64,000 nt of DNA, from assembly GCF_017744395.1 (NCBI RefSeq), contig NZ_JAGIBI010000003.1, forward strand, positions 682,001 to 746,000, in the 5' to 3' direction. A program made the translations under genes and the position numbers. The notes beneath the pieces are model-generated. The model had not been told where the DNA came from, made no database searches, and worked only from the letters and a program-made list of their open reading frames with translations. This document shows, in pieces, positions 1 to 8,849 of this stretch; position 1 is the first letter of the stretch; every line of letters begins with the position of its first letter. The DNA comes from Herbaspirillum sp. (GTDB taxonomy: Bacteria > Pseudomonadota > Gammaproteobacteria > Burkholderiales > Burkholderiaceae_D).

Positions 1-2742
1 ATGGCGGGTTTTGAACGCCGCCTGGAGCCACACTTGCAAGGGATTAAAAGTAGTCCGTTGTCGAACTTTCTGCAGTTTTTTTTGAGATGGAAATTTGATG
101 AGGTAGATTGCCTCAGTGACTATCTTTGCTTTTGCTCGGCGTATAGCTACGTTGATGCATATGAGTCGTTGGTAGCGGTCTCTATCGCCGCGCAGTGCTT
201 CAGTTCAGATTTAGTCGATCATGTGGCGCTGTGCGCTGCGACAAGGCCTCTGTTGGTAGCTGGTGATTTGCGGATAGTCGCACTCCATAGAGCCAACTTG
301 GCCCAAATCAATGACCCCGATTTTTTGCAAAGAATTGATACTAATAATTTTCCAGATATTGAAAAAGTATTTTTACTTGCATTCGGGTACTACAAAAATT
401 CGAATATCGAGAGCGTCGCCCTTACTTCTACTGAAAGGCAGTTGCTTGAAGTGGTCGAGAATTTTGTGGATGGATCCGGGGAGGCTGAAGCTTGTTATCA
501 CCAACTTCACTCATTTATCTCCAAGAACCGCTTCTTACCATGGGCAGATAGCATCGCGTCCTGGCTTGAGGGCTTCTTTAGGCCGGCGTTGGGTGACGAG
601 ATGTATGTTCAATATCGCTCTTCGTCAATGCTGCCCCCAGTGTATGGTGCTGAGCGGCATGAGCTTTTTGCAAGGAGCCTGCCTTGGGCCGCGATATACA
701 GCTCATTCTCCGACGTTGGCAATCAATACATCTCAATTTCTTCTCGGCTTTCCGCTCAAGATAAAGAGCTGATGCATGAGGAGGTGTTGTCCCTCACGTG
801 CCCCTCCGATTTGCCTCGTCATGGCATTGAACTACTCAAGATTTCTGCCATGTTGGCGTGTGGTGATATAGGGGCGGCTCTCTCTTTGTCTGTAGATTTG
901 GCAGTAAGAAACCCAGGGTTCGCGTTCTCCTTGCCATTTGAAGACATCTTTTCTGAAGAGGATGAATGGGCAGATCTGGCAGGATTTGATCCAATTGATC
1001 GGTTAATTGGCTTGTATTTTGCGTCGGCAGGTGAGCGCGAGTCACGTCGTAGATTTAATCTGGAGTTCGCTTGTAAAAAGATACTGGCGGAGAACAAGTG
1101 CTTTTCTCTTGTCGAGTTATTGCATAAGTTCGAGTCGTCGAAAAAGATAATTTTCGTAATCCGAGAAATTATGACGTCGAAGAATCTGCGTTTAGTTGGT
1201 TTTCTTCGAACCGTAGAGGACATAGAAAGAAGTCGCCTTGACGTTTGCGCCAATCTGTTGGATTTGGATAAGGAAAATATTGATTCGATACTCGGAGAGA
1301 TGCGTGAAATTCTTCAGGGGAACGACATTAAGAATGCAGAACGAGACATTGAAAATATTCGCATTCATGTGGATGTCGATAGCATTAAGAAGTGGGCGCG
1401 CGATACATATGCTGAAGAATATCTTCGGTTGCGGAAAACACGGATCGCAAAAATTGCTCCATCGGTCAGCGAGCTTGAAGAGTCTCTCAGAAATATCGAT
1501 TCAAAAAATGGAGAGGTAGATTCCAGGAATAAGTCGGAGATTCGGAATAAGGATCCAATTTTCTCGATGGGATCTGCAATATTCACAAAATGTTTTATTA
1601 AAGAGGATGATGGACTTGATCACTTCCTGAGTCTGCGCATTAGGCATGGTTCTCTGGCGGGTTATTTAAGGGCCCCTCTGGAGCGCCAGAAAATTGTCGG
1701 CCAGGGGCTGTCTATCAAAGGTGATGAGCTGAGTCGCCACTGGTACTCCTCGCTATCGTCGTCGAATGAGGATTGCATTGAAGGTCTTTTACAGGTCTTC
1801 GAGTCTTTCCAGAAGAAATTTGATGAGATGGTCGAAGATTTGCGTACGGAACGCTTGCAAGTTAAGAGTGAGGTAAAGCCCAGCGGATTATTCACACCCG
1901 GTATTCCTGGGTTGGCATGGGATGTGTTCCATGCGGAATGGGAAAGTGCGAAAAGCTTTGACGAATTCTTTGATTCAGTTTGGGAAGCATTTCAGGCAGC
2001 GCTCAATCTCTCTTTAGGGGAAGTGCAGGCTTACATTGATACCAATGTTCTGCGATCCAGTGAGGAGATGTTTAACAACCTGCGTTTCGAAGTAAATGCA
2101 TGTGGTCTGTCTGATAATGATCGGGCAAAAATCATTTCGGCAATTAACGAGGCTACGCGTGGGTTGCAAGAAGCAATCAAGATGGTAAAAGCTTGGTTTG
2201 AGGTTCGAGAACATGCTGTGAGTGATACAACACTTAGCTTCTCTCAAATACTGGAGCTTGGGCTCAAGCTTTTCGCTAAAGCCCGGCCCAACTATGAAAT
2301 CCTGTTCTCAGATAGGACAAAAGACGAAGAGGTTCATTTCGCATCCTCATATATTCCTCGAATCACGGATGCCCTTTTTATTATTTTTGATAATGTCTAT
2401 CAGCATTCCGGTTTAACAAAGCAAGCGGTATTGGATTTGAACGTAAGCCTTGAGCCGTCTGTTGAGGATAATGGCCTAATTGAGATTTCTGTTGCTAGCC
2501 CAATATCGATGAGCAAAGATTTGGGGGAGATCCAGCGGAACTTGGATGATATTAAGGCGCGGATTTCAAATCGGTCTTCGAAGGAATTGGTCACGGAGGG
2601 GAAAAGCGGGCTTATCAAGTTGGCTCGTGTGGCCAACGGTATTGGTGCGAATGGTGGCGCTAAATTTGAGGTAACCGCAGATAGAAAATTTAGAGTGGAA
2701 CTACAATTCGCTGGGAAATTGAGATCCCTTGTGGAGGATTAG
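1..2742 (+). CDS. dtcA: Detocs sensor kinase DtcA (possibly 5'-partial)
   Basis: Predicted sensor kinase of a Detocs antiphage system. In that family it responds to phage infection and passes a phosphoryl group to the two receiver proteins encoded next. The protein has no transmembrane segment and is presumably cytosolic. Residues 1 to about 600 are mostly helical and hold no domain I can name. The last ~130 residues form a GHKL-type ATPase with an N-box (DNVYQHS, 797-803) and a G-box-like SGLIKLARV (869-877). The usual DxGxG box is not visible (VASPIS stands there), and I cannot place the phosphoacceptor His with confidence. The frame is open from base 1, so the first ATG may be internal and the gene may begin outside the window. 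Naming rests mainly on the kinase/receiver/receiver-nucleosidase gene order. Confidence 0.75.
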   Translation: MAGFERRLEPHLQGIKSSPLSNFLQFFLRWKFDEVDCLSDYLCFCSAYSYVDAYESLVAVSIAAQCFSSDLVDHVALCAATRPLLVAGDLRIVALHRANLAQINDPDFLQRIDTNNFPDIEKVFLLAFGYYKNSNIESVALTSTERQLLEVVENFVDGSGEAEACYHQLHSFISKNRFLPWADSIASWLEGFFRPALGDEMYVQYRSSSMLPPVYGAERHELFARSLPWAAIYSSFSDVGNQYISISSRLSAQDKELMHEEVLSLTCPSDLPRHGIELLKISAMLACGDIGAALSLSVDLAVRNPGFAFSLPFEDIFSEEDEWADLAGFDPIDRLIGLYFASAGERESRRRFNLEFACKKILAENKCFSLVELLHKFESSKKIIFVIREIMTSKNLRLVGFLRTVEDIERSRLDVCANLLDLDKENIDSILGEMREILQGNDIKNAERDIENIRIHVDVDSIKKWARDTYAEEYLRLRKTRIAKIAPSVSELEESLRNIDSKNGEVDSRNKSEIRNKDPIFSMGSAIFTKCFIKEDDGLDHFLSLRIRHGSLAGYLRAPLERQKIVGQGLSIKGDELSRHWYSSLSSSNEDCIEGLLQVFESFQKKFDEMVEDLRTERLQVKSEVKPSGLFTPGIPGLAWDVFHAEWESAKSFDEFFDSVWEAFQAALNLSLGEVQAYIDTNVLRSSEEMFNNLRFEVNACGLSDNDRAKIISAINEATRGLQEAIKMVKAWFEVREHAVSDTTLSFSQILELGLKLFAKARPNYEILFSDRTKDEEVHFASSYIPRITDALFIIFDNVYQHSGLTKQAVLDLNVSLEPSVEDNGLIEISVASPISMSKDLGEIQRNLDDIKARISNRSSKELVTEGKSGLIKLARVANGIGANGGAKFEVTADRKFRVELQFAGKLRSLVED

Positions 2743-2743
2743 G

Positions 2744-3190
2744 ATGCTTCGGAACGCGATACTAGTGGAAGATGATGAATTCAAAAGACGAAAGATCTTT
2801 GACTTTCTGACCCAAGAATTGCAATGGAAGAACGTGTCAGTCGCCGCCTCTGTGTCAAGTGCCACCGATCTAATTGACGAGATTGATGCAGGTGCTCTTT
2901 TTTTAGATATGGCAATTCCAAACTATGACGATGGAACCGACGGCGCCCAAGGTTTAGGCGGCGTAGCCGTATTTCGTTACGCGAGGATGGTACGCGTACA
3001 TATGCCAGTTATCGTCATAACCCAGTTTGAAGCGTTAGAGCAGGGGTCTCGAGTCGTTGACATTGGTACGTTACGCAGTTTACTCAATGATGAATTTGGA
3101 TCGCAGTTTTTAGGTTTAGTGCAATACAGACCGAATTCAGATGATTGGAAAGAATCGATAAAGAAAATGTTGTCGGAAAATGGTTTGTAG
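2744..3190 (+). CDS. dtcB: Detocs receiver-only protein DtcB
   Basis: Stand-alone response-regulator receiver of 148 residues with no output domain. An acidic pocket (E9, D10, D11), phosphoacceptor D55 (LFLDMAIP) and T93 are present. The Lys normally found before the conserved Pro is replaced (QYRP, 127-130). In characterised Detocs systems this partner is thought to absorb phosphoryl groups and prevent accidental activation of DtcC. The ATG at 2744 lies one base after the dtcA stop, with GGAGG about 10 bases upstream; an in-frame ATG at 2729 inside dtcA is less well placed. It is followed almost immediately by dtcC, so the three genes should be translated together. AT-rich like its neighbours. 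Confidence 0.8.
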   Translation: MLRNAILVEDDEFKRRKIFDFLTQELQWKNVSVAASVSSATDLIDEIDAGALFLDMAIPNYDDGTDGAQGLGGVAVFRYARMVRVHMPVIVITQFEALEQGSRVVDIGTLRSLLNDEFGSQFLGLVQYRPNSDDWKESIKKMLSENGL

Positions 3191-3191
3191 A

Positions 3192-4418
3192 ATGAAAGTA
3201 TTAATTCTTGAGGATGAACGAGGGAAAGCCGGGCGCATTGAGGGCGTAATTCGCGATGCGTCATCTGTGGATTTGGAGATAATAAAATCTAGTTCCGTGT
3301 TGGAGGCTAGCACGCAGCTAGAGGAAACTACATTTGATCTTCTGATCTTGGATGTTCGGGTTCCGATGCGTCCGGATCAAGATCCGGATGATGCTGGAGG
3401 TATCGCGTTATTGGACTCACTGCAGGCAGAAAGCAGTCTGAAAACTCCTCGTTACATTGTGGGAGTCTCAGGTGTAGAACGGCTATTTGAATCGGCAGCT
3501 CGACGCTTCCATAGGCAAGGATGGGTTCTCCTTTCGTATTCGCCGACAAGCACAGAATGGGCAGACTCTCTCAGTTACTTCGTTACTCATGTAAGCGAGT
3601 TAAAAAAAGCTGAAGAGCATCGGACAGAATCTGCCGATGTCGTCATTTTGACAGCACTAAATTCTCCTGAATTTGACGCTGTGAGAAAGGTTTTTCCTGA
3701 GTTAAAGGGGCCACGTCCATTGGATTCAAAGACGTTATGCTGGGAAGGAGAGATTCATACAAGCGCCGGGAAGGTGCGCGTTGCTGCTGGCTATTCTTGG
3801 CAAATGGGTTTAACAGCAGCGGCGATCCTTGCAAGTAAATTTCTGAAACAGTATGAGCCTCGATTGATTGCAATGGTGGGCATATGTGCTGGGTACGAGA
3901 AAGAGGTGGCGCTGGGCGATGTTATTGTTGCCACACAAAGTTGGGAGTGGCAAGGTGGGAAGATCGTTGAAGGGGAACATGGGGCAGAATTGTCGGCTTC
4001 TCCCGAGCCGTTTAGAGCTAGCCAGAAGACCCTGGCTGATCTACGCATACTCGCGAGTGATTCTCAGTTTTCTGTTCCTTATACGCGGGAATACTTCCCT
4101 CAAGATATTGAGGGGAAATGGGCCTTGCATTTTGGGCCAATGGTTTCCGGTCTGAGTGTTGTGGCATCAGCTCAGACCATGGGTGAAATACGGAAACAGC
4201 ATCGAAAAGTTTTATCCCTAGATATGGAGGCATATGCTATCTATGCTGCTTCGGAACTCAACGAATTGGACAGCCAAAGTATTGTGATAAAAGGGGTATG
4301 TGATTTTGGAAATAGTCACAAAGGAGATGATTTTCAGCGTGTTTCAGCGATGCGATCCGCAATGGTGATGCGCGCTTTATTAGAAAAGTGCCCTCGTAAT
4401 TTCGTAAAGAATAAGTAG
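3192..4418 (+). CDS. dtcC: Detocs effector DtcC: receiver fused to ATP nucleosidase (PNP/UDP-phosphorylase fold)
   Basis: Two-domain effector of 408 residues. Residues 1-125 are a receiver with acidic residues at positions 8-10 and phosphoacceptor D54 (LILDVRVP); the conserved Lys is again missing (SYSP). From about residue 149 the protein is a nucleoside phosphorylase/MTA-SAH nucleosidase domain: the glycine-rich MVGICAGY segment, the ligand-binding LDMEAYA motif (E346) and the catalytic-type Asp in VCDFG (D371). In Detocs this domain cleaves the N-glycosidic bond of ATP and dATP after receiver phosphorylation, exhausting the cell's adenylate pool and stopping phage growth. The ATG at 3192 overlaps nothing and follows the dtcB stop by one base. 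A metabolic MTA nucleosidase is unlikely given the fusion and the neighbours. Confidence 0.85.
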   Translation: MKVLILEDERGKAGRIEGVIRDASSVDLEIIKSSSVLEASTQLEETTFDLLILDVRVPMRPDQDPDDAGGIALLDSLQAESSLKTPRYIVGVSGVERLFESAARRFHRQGWVLLSYSPTSTEWADSLSYFVTHVSELKKAEEHRTESADVVILTALNSPEFDAVRKVFPELKGPRPLDSKTLCWEGEIHTSAGKVRVAAGYSWQMGLTAAAILASKFLKQYEPRLIAMVGICAGYEKEVALGDVIVATQSWEWQGGKIVEGEHGAELSASPEPFRASQKTLADLRILASDSQFSVPYTREYFPQDIEGKWALHFGPMVSGLSVVASAQTMGEIRKQHRKVLSLDMEAYAIYAASELNELDSQSIVIKGVCDFGNSHKGDDFQRVSAMRSAMVMRALLEKCPRNFVKNK

Positions 4419-4473
4419 TCATTTCTTTGCAACATAAGTGGTAGTTTGATGTGAGATATAAGTCGTTGCTGAC

Positions 4474-6012
4474 ATGTCTTCAGCTCTAAAAAATTCTACA
4501 AAAAAAGGGGCGAAATTGGGAATTCAATTTTTGGTTCGTGCACATAACGCAGGCACGCCATCTAGACCTCGTCCGGTTTTCATCCTGACGACCGACGATT
4601 GGGATGACTATGGTTACAGTGTGCAATTTCGTCTCAGTTATTTGGATGAAGACGGGACTTCCACGAACATAGGGAAGGTCAAGATACTCCAGCGAAAAAA
4701 AGCGGACGAGGGTCCTATCGCTATTCTCGCGACTACCAAACTTGATAAAGAATTTCTTGAGCTTGACGACAGATTCATTTCACTGGGCCAAACGGAAGCC
4801 TACTATCAACGTCTTCATAACCTCATGGAGGATGACGCGGGAGCGGTTCTAGATGCGATGCGCGACATCGCTTGGCGGCCCGCATTTGCGACAGAGTTCG
4901 AACCGACTACTGCTTTTCGCAATGCAATGATGCGTGAGAATGTTGCATATCGCGCTCGTCGATTTGGCCGTTCTTTGGCTTCAGGTGAAAAAATCAACGA
5001 AAGACTCGATTTCACCTATATCGGTTCAATTGAAGGCGCAGAAACTCAGGTTGAGGCGATTTTTCCGTTCGATCGCAAAGACCCTGTTCCGGGGCGGATA
5101 GTGGGTATTGTCGGGCGGAATGCGGTAGGGAAGACGCGGTTTCTCGCTAGTCTGGGTGCAGACTTGGCACAAATTTCACGAGCATCTGCAGAAAAATTAT
5201 CAGAGCGAGAAGATCGGTTTCCGGCTGGCCGTCCTTTGTTCACTCGAATTATTACCATCTCATATAGCGCTTTTGATCGTTTCAAACGACCGGCTCAAGA
5301 TAGCTCTAGCAGCTATGTGTATTGCGGTATCAGAAACGAAAAAGGAGGGTTGTCACGTGCGTCATTGATTGAGGCATACAAAGCCAATCTTGCGCGCATT
5401 CGGCAGCGGGGAAAGCAGTCAGACTGGACTCGCTACATGCAAGCAATTCTAGGAGATCTCAGCGACGAACTTACGGTGAGCCTACAGGCCGAGATTGATG
5501 AATCACTTACGGATGATAGTGCTTTATCGTTGCTCAGCTCCGGTCAGTCCATCTTGGCCCATTTTGTAACGGCATTGCTTGCTTGGATTCAGCCAAATTC
5601 CCTGGTTCTATTTGACGAACCAGAGACACATCTACATCCCAATGCGGTCGCTAGTTTATTTTTGGTTCTTTCAGAGATATTAGAATCGTTTGATTCTTAT
5701 GCAATTGTTGCAACACATTCTCCTGTCGTCATTCAGGAGATACCAGCGAAGCGTGTTCTGGTTTTTGAGCGATACGAGAATGTTACGACCGCAAGTCCGT
5801 TGACTATTGAGAGTTTCGGAGAGAGTGTCTCTGAGCTAACCAAACATGTGTTTGAAACGTTTGAAGTGAAAAACGTTTATCGGGAGACTCTCAAGGATCT
5901 TGCAGAAAGGGAAGCAGCTAAGGATGTAATGGCTCGGTTTGAGTTTGGACTTAGTTTGAATGCACAGGCGTATTTGCTTGCTCTATATGATCAGAAAGCA
6001 AAGAAGAAGTGA
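4474..6012 (+). CDS. Septu-like ABC/AAA ATPase (PtuA-type)
   Basis: ATPase of 512 residues with a complete ABC/SMC-type site: Walker A GIVGRNAVGKT (~211-221), signature-like SSGQS (~354-358), Walker B LVLFDEPETHLHP (~377-389) and H-loop ATHSP (~413-417). This is the AAA_21/OLD-like class found in PtuA of Septu and in several other defence ATPases. No TOPRIM nuclease domain follows the ATPase, which argues against OLD or Gabija GajA. The last codons overlap the start of the HNH gene (GTGA), so the two products are probably co-translated and form a complex. The 55-base gap after dtcC has no visible terminator, so it may share the Detocs transcript. No strong ribosome binding site precedes the ATG. 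Septu is the best match, but other ATPase-HNH pairs exist. Confidence 0.65.
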   Translation: MSSALKNSTKKGAKLGIQFLVRAHNAGTPSRPRPVFILTTDDWDDYGYSVQFRLSYLDEDGTSTNIGKVKILQRKKADEGPIAILATTKLDKEFLELDDRFISLGQTEAYYQRLHNLMEDDAGAVLDAMRDIAWRPAFATEFEPTTAFRNAMMRENVAYRARRFGRSLASGEKINERLDFTYIGSIEGAETQVEAIFPFDRKDPVPGRIVGIVGRNAVGKTRFLASLGADLAQISRASAEKLSEREDRFPAGRPLFTRIITISYSAFDRFKRPAQDSSSSYVYCGIRNEKGGLSRASLIEAYKANLARIRQRGKQSDWTRYMQAILGDLSDELTVSLQAEIDESLTDDSALSLLSSGQSILAHFVTALLAWIQPNSLVLFDEPETHLHPNAVASLFLVLSEILESFDSYAIVATHSPVVIQEIPAKRVLVFERYENVTTASPLTIESFGESVSELTKHVFETFEVKNVYRETLKDLAEREAAKDVMARFEFGLSLNAQAYLLALYDQKAKKK

Positions 6013-6875
6013 AGAAACTTACGGTATTACCAACTGAACCTTCCTATCTCGAGTGGTATGAGGCAATTAGGGACAAAAAACATCGTGACACGCGAGCGAG
6101 TTTGAATGAGTTGCAAGAGCTGATTGAGCGGCGATATGTAGATTACGCTGACGCAGTGGAGAATCAAAATTTATCGGCGCTTGAAAGCGACGATGATGCA
6201 ATTGTTAGTAGCGATTTATTGCGATCTTGCTATGGGGGGACAACGAAGCCACTAAGGGATCTGAAGAAGGCGATCAAAGATGCGCAACCCAAACGCCTGC
6301 TTAAGTATTGCCCAATGTGCGCAACCACATTGCCTCGAACATTTGATCATTATCTTCCAGGGGTGAAGTTCCCAGAATATGCAGTTTATGCACCGAATCT
6401 TGTTCCTTGCTGTTCGATTTGCAATTCAATCAAAGACGATGACTGGTTGTCTGCAGCGGGAACGCGTCAATATTTGCATGCCTATTCGGACGAAATACCG
6501 GATCGTCGTTTTGTCGTTGTGACCTTATATGAAGATCCTGCACTCGCAGGAGTAGGTGCAACATTCTCATTGGATAGACCGGACGATATCGAGGATGCCT
6601 CCTGGCAGCTCATTAAAAGTCATTTCTCTAAATTGAAATTGATAGAAAGATATGATGATGGTGGCAATGATGAGGTCGCAGAAATAATAGCTGACTGCGG
6701 CGTCTTCTTAGAAACTGGTGGCGTTGATGCGCGAGACTTTCTTAATAGGAGGGCGCTCGAGCGATTTAAGGTATATGGAACCAATAACTGGATTGCCGTG
6801 CTTATGGAAGCAATGGCTAAGCACGCTAATCTCTCTAAATGGATTGAACAAGGGATATGCCAGAATGGAGAGTAA
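6009..6875 (+). CDS. Septu-like HNH endonuclease (PtuB-type)
   Basis: Predicted nuclease of 288 residues. An HNH/McrA-like zinc site is visible: C101 and C104 (CPMC), catalytic-type H114 in the DHYLP motif, and a second Cys pair C135 and C138 followed by N139 (CSICN). The upstream ~95 residues are charged and helical; the C-terminal half has no motif I recognise. It starts at GTG 6009, overlapping the ATPase stop by four bases, which fits translational coupling with the ATPase. In Septu the nuclease is held by PtuA and degrades nucleic acid during infection. That role is inferred here from gene order and the HNH site, not from overall similarity. Confidence 0.65.
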   Translation: MKKLTVLPTEPSYLEWYEAIRDKKHRDTRASLNELQELIERRYVDYADAVENQNLSALESDDDAIVSSDLLRSCYGGTTKPLRDLKKAIKDAQPKRLLKYCPMCATTLPRTFDHYLPGVKFPEYAVYAPNLVPCCSICNSIKDDDWLSAAGTRQYLHAYSDEIPDRRFVVVTLYEDPALAGVGATFSLDRPDDIEDASWQLIKSHFSKLKLIERYDDGGNDEVAEIIADCGVFLETGGVDARDFLNRRALERFKVYGTNNWIAVLMEAMAKHANLSKWIEQGICQNGE

Positions 6876-6955
6876 TTGAATTTACTTTCCTTCCTTAGAG
6901 ATTTTCGCCTGTTGGTGCAAGATTAGTTCGATGTTCTACCGGTACTGATTTCTTT

Positions 6956-6978
6956 GAGAAATTTTTTATAAATTTCTC
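6956..6978. terminator. Hairpin between convergent defence genes
   Basis: Perfect 9-bp stem GAGAAATTT/AAATTTCTC with loop TTTAT, about 80 bases after the HNH stop and 100 bases before the end of the convergent membrane-protein gene. A second small stem (TTTCTC/GAGAAA) lies at about 6998-7014. It is AU-rich and therefore weak; a bidirectional terminator is a guess from position. Confidence 0.3.
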
Positions 6979-7076
6979 ACCAATGCAGTGATACGATTTC
7001 TCAGAATGAGAAACTGTCCTGCTTTTTCTTCCAATGTTACTGGCGTTTTAGATCCATCTGCCGATATGCGTGAATT

Positions 7077-8063
7077 TCATTGTTGCATTGAACAATCAAC
7101 TTCTAAGTTGGGCCCTTCCGGGAATATCTTCCTTTCGATCAAAACATCATTATCCGCCAATGTAGCGATCGCGATAACCCCGTTATCCATTAGGCGAATC
7201 TTCCCCTTGCACGGCACGCCGGGGTAGTGTCCCGGAGGTTGAAAGTCAGCACGGTAAGCAAACATACGAATTGCTTTTGCGCCGTTGTTAAGTATCTTTG
7301 TTGTGTAGCCTTCGAGCTCTTGGGAAAAAAAGAGAATTGAAATAGCGCCGGCAATGGAGAAAATCAGTTTGGTAACGCGAGTCCGTGCGCGGCGACCTCG
7401 GTGTGAACGGTACACTGGGAGAAGGATGGGAGAATTCAGTATGCTAGCTATTGTCATGGGAATTAATTCTGCCGTTAGCCAAAGAAGAACGAATGGGACG
7501 GCTAAACCGCCGATAACGATCATCGATACGGCTAGAACCGCAGGTATGTAAGCAAGCAGCGCCACTAGAGCAACGGTCAAATCAAAGTACTGAGGCGGAA
7601 AAAGTAAAGCCTGTTGGACAACCTCTCGTGCCTTGATAGTAGAGAAAATCAGCACGAAAGCATTCGCGACGACGAAGATCCATTTCCCCCACCAGCTAGA
7701 ACTGAATTTTTGGATTACCGGGATCGACCATGTCACCAACGCGGCTGCATAAAGAGGTGCACAGCCGAAAAGCAACCAAGGAACCAAATGAGATTGTGAA
7801 GACAGAAATATGACGACAACATAGATAAAAGTCATGGCGAACGCCACACAATAGATTCGATAACTTCTCCCCATGAAAAGCCAAACGAGCCTTTGTCTGC
7901 GATACCAATGGCGAATTCTATTTCGCACTGCTTGCTGAATATCTTGAGGCAGAATCCCAGTTATTTTAGTGATACAAAAATTTATCGCGCTGATCAGCAG
8001 CTGTGAAATTGCTTGTTTCAGAGCGTAAGGTCGGTTCTTGAGTCTTTCGTGCATGGTCCACAT
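7077..8063 (-). CDS. Multipass membrane protein of unknown function
   Basis: Unrecognised protein of 328 residues. The first ~65 residues are amphipathic and basic. About six hydrophobic segments follow between residues ~68 and ~245 (for example YCVAFAMTFIYVVVIFL and LAYIPAVLAVSMIVIGGL). The C-terminal ~80 residues are soluble and include LMDNGVIAIATLADNDV. There is no signal peptide and no catalytic motif I can name. It is transcribed toward the defence genes. Its AT-rich codon use matches the island, so it probably arrived with it; it could be a defence accessory or an unrelated cargo gene. ATG 8063 is used; an in-frame ATG at 8054 is an alternative. Confidence 0.6.
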   Translation of the reverse strand: MWTMHERLKNRPYALKQAISQLLISAINFCITKITGILPQDIQQAVRNRIRHWYRRQRLVWLFMGRSYRIYCVAFAMTFIYVVVIFLSSQSHLVPWLLFGCAPLYAAALVTWSIPVIQKFSSSWWGKWIFVVANAFVLIFSTIKAREVVQQALLFPPQYFDLTVALVALLAYIPAVLAVSMIVIGGLAVPFVLLWLTAELIPMTIASILNSPILLPVYRSHRGRRARTRVTKLIFSIAGAISILFFSQELEGYTTKILNNGAKAIRMFAYRADFQPPGHYPGVPCKGKIRLMDNGVIAIATLADNDVLIERKIFPEGPNLEVDCSMQQ

Positions 8064-8490
8064 TCTTTTCGATTAAAACTTACGTTCTGGAATGGTTGTG
8101 AGATTGCATAAAGTTTTGACCCACCGTTAAACCGGAATGCTAAGTGCAACAGGTCTTTCGCCATGTTAGCTGGGTCAAGCAAATCCGGGATCTCTCCTCA
8201 AACTGCGGCGGCCAATAGACCCACTTTGCAATTGCATATCAGTGCTTCGAACCGAAGCAGTTCTCTCCACTTCTTGAAAGAGATCCCCCTTGTGGTCTTG
8301 ATACGCGTCGATGCTTCCTAGCGGCTTGGGGACGGGAAAAAATCAAGTGTTGCGCAAACGGCTACAGCTATTGACAGTTCATGTGTATGTTTGTACAGTA
8401 CTATATCTAGTTGAATTTTAATATTGTCTTCTGTATCTAGTTGTTTGTGGTGCTTTGTTTATATTGCATTAACTCTCCAAGGAGGCGGCA
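8064..8490. other. 427-base gap without a supported gene
   Basis: AT-rich spacer between the divergently transcribed membrane protein and the small protein at 8491. It must hold the promoters for both. I found no convincing reading frame or RNA gene. The bottom strand at about 8190-8330 has a ~50-codon open stretch without a start or recognisable motif, possibly a decayed gene. Confidence 0.4.
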
Positions 8491-8733
8491 ATGGCAAATA
8501 AATCTACCGGCAAAAATGTGGCATCCACCGCTGCTCGAGTACTGGGCAGTTCTTCTTCCTCCGCAATTCAACGCAGTTTGGCAGGCAGTGTTCTGTCCCA
8601 GACAGGCAATTCAAAAGTCACCGGGAAAGTGATGGAAGCGAAGGCTTCTAATGCGCTTCTCAGCGTCAAGTCCAGCAGCACTACAAAAACACTGGCTGCT
8701 TCAGCGATATCCCAGTCCAGGAAAAGCCGCTAG
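8491..8733 (+). CDS. Small Ser/Ala/Lys-rich protein with an internal duplication
   Basis: Small basic protein of 80 residues preceded by a strong ribosome binding site (AAGGAGGCGGCA then ATG), which makes it a credible gene despite its length. It consists of two imperfect repeats of about 24 residues, the first ending in SLAGSVLSQ and the second in TLAASAISQ. Composition is almost entirely Ser, Ala, Lys, Thr and Leu, with no Cys or Trp. I recall similar small proteins in genomic islands of proteobacteria next to DUF3892 genes, as here, but know of no assigned function. The repeats could form paired amphipathic helices. Confidence 0.65.
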   Translation: MANKSTGKNVASTAARVLGSSSSSAIQRSLAGSVLSQTGNSKVTGKVMEAKASNALLSVKSSSTTKTLAASAISQSRKSR

Positions 8734-8849
8734 AACGTCCAACAGGATTCGGCGTTTGGTCGCATGACGCCGGAAATTCAAGCACCTAGTTGCTGGCGCT
8801 CAGCAGCTAGGCCTTCATGCGACAGCATCCTAAGCATGGAGGATTTTGT

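Noticed and set aside
3192..4418. Metabolic MTA/SAH nucleosidase
   Set aside because: Fusion to a receiver and the kinase/receiver genes before it point to the Detocs effector.
4474..6875. Retron-Septu or Gabija/OLD assignment for the ATPase and nuclease
   Set aside because: No reverse transcriptase or msr/msd region is present, and the ATPase has no TOPRIM domain or UvrD-like partner.
8190..8330. Possible decayed gene on the bottom strand
   Set aside because: About 50 codons are open but there is no start, no ribosome binding site and no recognisable motif.
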